This document shows, piece by piece, positions 3,584 to 6,023 of a stretch of DNA of 6,023 nucleotides (its first letter is position 1; each line of letters starts with the position of its first letter). The DNA is taken from contig JACQPZ010000013.1 in the NCBI GenBank assembly GCA_016207265.1, positions 1-6,023 on the forward strand, given 5' to 3'. This stretch comes from Candidatus Latescibacterota bacterium (lineage in GTDB: Bacteria; Eisenbacteria; RBG-16-71-46; SZUA-252). The position numbers were made by a program, and so were the translations under genes. The notes under the pieces are model-generated. The model was not told the origin of the DNA. It saw only the letters and a program-made list of their open reading frames with translations, and ran no database searches.

Positions 3584-6023
3584 TCAACCTGGCATCCCGA
3601 ATCTTCGGGACGAAACACGAGCGCGACATCAAGCGCATGTGGCCGCTCGTCCCCGAAATCAACGCGCACTTCGAGCGGCTCCGCGACGTGTCCGACGAGG
3701 CGCTCCGGGCGAAGACCGACGAGCTCCGTTCAAGGATCGAGGCGGGCGAGACGGAGGACGACCTCCTTCCGGAGGCATTCGGCGTCGTGAAGGAGACCTG
3801 CCGCCGCCTCGTGGGGAAGAGCTGGGACGTCTGCGGGATTCCGACGGGGTGGGACATGGTTCCTTTCGACGTCCAGCTCCTGGGCGCGATCGTGCTCCAC
3901 GACGGGAAGATCGCCGAGATGGCGACCGGCGAGGGGAAGACGCTCGTCGCGACCATGCCCATCTATCTGAACGCCCTCGCGGGGAAGGGAGTCCACCTGG
4001 TCACGGTGAACGACTATCTCGCCCGCCGCGACAGCGAGTGGATGGGTCCCATCTACCAATTCCTGGGCCTCACGGTCGGGTGCATCCAGAACGGGATGGA
4101 TTTCACCGCGCGCCGGGCCGCGTACGCCTGCGACATCACGTACGGCACGAACAACGAGTTCGGCTTCGATTACCTGAGAGACAACATGGCCCGCCACCGC
4201 GACCATCGGGTCCAGCGCGGGCATCACTATGCCATCATCGACGAGGTCGATTCGGTGCTGATCGACGAGGCGCGCACGCCGCTCATCATCTCCGGTCCCG
4301 TCGAGCACAGCCTTCAACAATATGACGAGCTGAAACCCGACGTGGATCGTGTGGTGAAGACGCAGGGTCAGCTCGTGAACCGGGTCCTGGCCGATTCCGA
4401 GTCGATGCGCGCGGATCCGGAGCGAGAGTGGGAGGCGGGCTTCAAGCTGTTGCAAGTAAAGCGCGGGGCGCCGAAGAACAAGCGCTTCGTGAAGCTCCTC
4501 TCGGACGAGCCGGGGCTGAAGCGGCTCATCCAGCGCGTGGAGATGGAGCTTCTTCGCGACAAGCGGATGCAGGAGGCGGACGAGGAGCTCTACTATGCGA
4601 TCGACGAGAAGAACCACTCGATCGACCTGTCGGAGAAAGGCCGCGACCTCCTGTCCCAGCGGGACAAGAACCTCTTCCTCCTTCCCGACCTCGCGGTGGA
4701 CCTGGCCGCGATCGACGAGGACGAGGCGCTCTCGCCGGCGGAGAAGGTCGCAAAGAAGCGGGACCTGGAACGGCTCCACGCCGAACGGAGCGAGCGCGTC
4801 CACAACATCCTCCAGCTCCTGAAGGCGTATTCGCTCTACGAGAAGGACGTCGAGTACGTCGTCCAGGACGGGAAGATCCTGATCGTGGACGAGTTCACGG
4901 GCCGGCTCATGCCCGGCCGCCGGTATTCGGACGGGCTTCATCAGGCGATCGAGGCGAAGGAGAACGTCCGGGTGGAGGGGGAGACCCAGACGCTCGCGAC
5001 CATTACGATCCAGAACTACTTCCGTCTCTACGAGAAGCTGGCGGGCATGACCGGCACGGCGGAGACCGAAGCGCAGGAGTTCTGGCACACGTACAAGCGC
5101 GACGTGGTGGTCGTCCCGACGAACCAGCCGGTGCGGCGGATCGATTACGACGACGTGATCTTCAAGACCCGGCGGGAGAAGTACAACGCGCTGGTCGAGG
5201 AGATGGCGGACCTCCACGCGAAGGGCGTGCCGGTCCTGGTGGGCACGATCAGCGTGGAGGCCTCCGAGACCCTGAGCCGCCTTCTCAAGCGGCGCGGGAT
5301 CCCCCATTCGGTCCTGAACGCGAAGTACCACCAACAGGAGGCGGAGATCATCGCGCAGGCCGGGCGCAAGGGAACCGTCACGATCGCCACGAATATGGCG
5401 GGCCGCGGGACCGACATCAAGCTCGAGCCCGGCGTGATCCGGTGCGATCGGGACTGCTTCGCCGGGAGCGAGAGCCGGCTCGTGCACGGGGTATGGAAGG
5501 ACGTGGCCCACTGCAAGGAGGAGGTCCTCTGCGGCCTTCACATCCTCGGCACCGAGCGCCACGAGAGCCGCCGCATCGACCGGCAGCTTCGCGGCCGGGC
5601 CGGCCGCCAGGGGGATCCGGGCTGCTCGCGGTTCTTTCTCTCGCTCGAAGACGACCTCATGCGTCTCTTCGGCTCCGAGCGGATCGCGACGATCATGGAG
5701 CGTCTCGGCGTCCAGGAGGGCGAGGTCATCGAGCACGGCCTCGTGACGCGCGCGATCGAGCGGGCGCAGAAGCGGGTCGAGGCCCACAATTTCGACATCC
5801 GCAAGCACCTGCTCGAATACGACGACGTGATGAACCAGCAGCGCACGGTCATCTACGCGCAGCGGCTCCTGGCCCTCGAGGAGGGGGACCTCAAGGACTC
5901 GATTCTCGAGATGATGGAGGAGATGATCTCCGAGCGGGTGGCTACCTACCTCCCGGCGAACGAGCGCTGGGACGAGGAGGATCTCAAGCGGCTCCTGAAC
6001 GAGGCGAGCCAGGTCGTTCTCCG
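3580..6023 (+). CDS. secA: Preprotein translocase ATPase SecA, long form (3' partial)
   Basis: SecA is the cytosolic and membrane-associated motor that drives unfolded preproteins through SecYEG using ATP. 814 complete codons are visible and the gene runs off the right edge. Motifs in order: FDVQLLG with Gln99; Walker A TGEGKT (116-121, Lys120); VTVNDYLARRD; TYGTNNEFGFDYLRDNM; Walker B DEVD (221-224); the preprotein cross-linking region; VDEFTGR (Asp437); GMTGTAETE (from 489); motif V NMAGRGTD (605-612); motif VI QLRGRAGRQG (669-678); and EYDDVMN (746-752) entering the helical scaffold. GTG 3580 is chosen for its Shine-Dalgarno and because it gives a normal N-terminus (INLASRIFGTKHERDIKRM). 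Compared with my recollection of E. coli SecA it has about 12 extra residues before Walker A (KSWDVCGIPTGWDMVP region) and roughly 90 extra between Walker B and VDEFTGR, as in Bacteroidota/Gemmatimonadota-like long SecAs. Cys622, 626, 645 and 651 sit in an insertion between motifs V and VI. Its own promoter and a leader ORF lie upstream; the first 4 bases overlap the leader stop. Confidence 0.98.
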   Translation, partial: MINLASRIFGTKHERDIKRMWPLVPEINAHFERLRDVSDEALRAKTDELRSRIEAGETEDDLLPEAFGVVKETCRRLVGKSWDVCGIPTGWDMVPFDVQLLGAIVLHDGKIAEMATGEGKTLVATMPIYLNALAGKGVHLVTVNDYLARRDSEWMGPIYQFLGLTVGCIQNGMDFTARRAAYACDITYGTNNEFGFDYLRDNMARHRDHRVQRGHHYAIIDEVDSVLIDEARTPLIISGPVEHSLQQYDELKPDVDRVVKTQGQLVNRVLADSESMRADPEREWEAGFKLLQVKRGAPKNKRFVKLLSDEPGLKRLIQRVEMELLRDKRMQEADEELYYAIDEKNHSIDLSEKGRDLLSQRDKNLFLLPDLAVDLAAIDEDEALSPAEKVAKKRDLERLHAERSERVHNILQLLKAYSLYEKDVEYVVQDGKILIVDEFTGRLMPGRRYSDGLHQAIEAKENVRVEGETQTLATITIQNYFRLYEKLAGMTGTAETEAQEFWHTYKRDVVVVPTNQPVRRIDYDDVIFKTRREKYNALVEEMADLHAKGVPVLVGTISVEASETLSRLLKRRGIPHSVLNAKYHQQEAEIIAQAGRKGTVTIATNMAGRGTDIKLEPGVIRCDRDCFAGSESRLVHGVWKDVAHCKEEVLCGLHILGTERHESRRIDRQLRGRAGRQGDPGCSRFFLSLEDDLMRLFGSERIATIMERLGVQEGEVIEHGLVTRAIERAQKRVEAHNFDIRKHLLEYDDVMNQQRTVIYAQRLLALEEGDLKDSILEMMEEMISERVATYLPANERWDEEDLKRLLNEASQVVL

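Noticed and set aside
3730..5808. Long minus-strand open frame of 692 codons
   Set aside because: It lies wholly antisense to secA, whose motifs are unambiguous. The translation is Leu/Arg/His/Val-rich with no recognisable domain, as expected from the complement of GC-rich coding sequence.
1..6023. CRISPR arrays, insertion sequences, tRNA or rRNA genes
   Set aside because: No spaced direct repeats, terminal inverted repeats, transposase-like proteins or RNA gene signatures were seen on reading the window.

Overview
This is a GC-rich window in which every convincing gene lies on the plus strand. The style points to a bacterium of the FCB superphylum or a related environmental lineage such as Candidatus Eisenbacteria or Gemmatimonadota. 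Three things suggest this: a secreted protein ending in a FlgD-like/T9SS-like C-terminal domain, a long-form SecA with the SWDV...WDMVPFDVQ insertion typical of that group, and very high GC at third codon positions. The assignment is inferred from protein style, not from a search.

Layout: bases 1-430 are the 3' end of a secreted protein gene, with a GWYVDD beta-sandwich end followed by a FlgD-like C-terminal domain. Seven bases later a TTG-started gene (438-2789) encodes a TPR-containing Slt70-like lytic transglycosylase. Nine bases after that, a GTG-started gene (2799-3380) encodes a small multi-pass membrane protein of the SEC59/DGK1/VTE5 CTP-dependent lipid kinase family. The tight spacing suggests one transcription unit concerned with the cell envelope. 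No obvious terminator follows it.

The 199-base gap (3381-3579) is the most interesting part. It holds a good sigma70-type promoter (TTGACA, 18-base spacer, TAGACT) and then a strong Shine-Dalgarno sequence (GGAGGAG). A short leader ORF follows and overlaps the start of secA by 4 bases (GTGA). The leader peptide contains Arg-Ala-Pro-Gly, the core of RAPP/RAPG-type ribosome arrest peptides (ApdA, ApdP) and similar to the RAGP end of E. coli SecM, which also precedes secA. The leader RNA can form several competing pairings that involve both Shine-Dalgarno sequences and the RAPG codons. I read this as a candidate translational control element for secA. The peptide is too short to be a classical force-sensing secretion monitor, so its trigger is open.

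From 3580 to the window edge runs secA itself: 814 complete codons with all ATPase motifs, cut off in the helical C-terminal part. It carries a four-cysteine insertion between helicase motifs V and VI.
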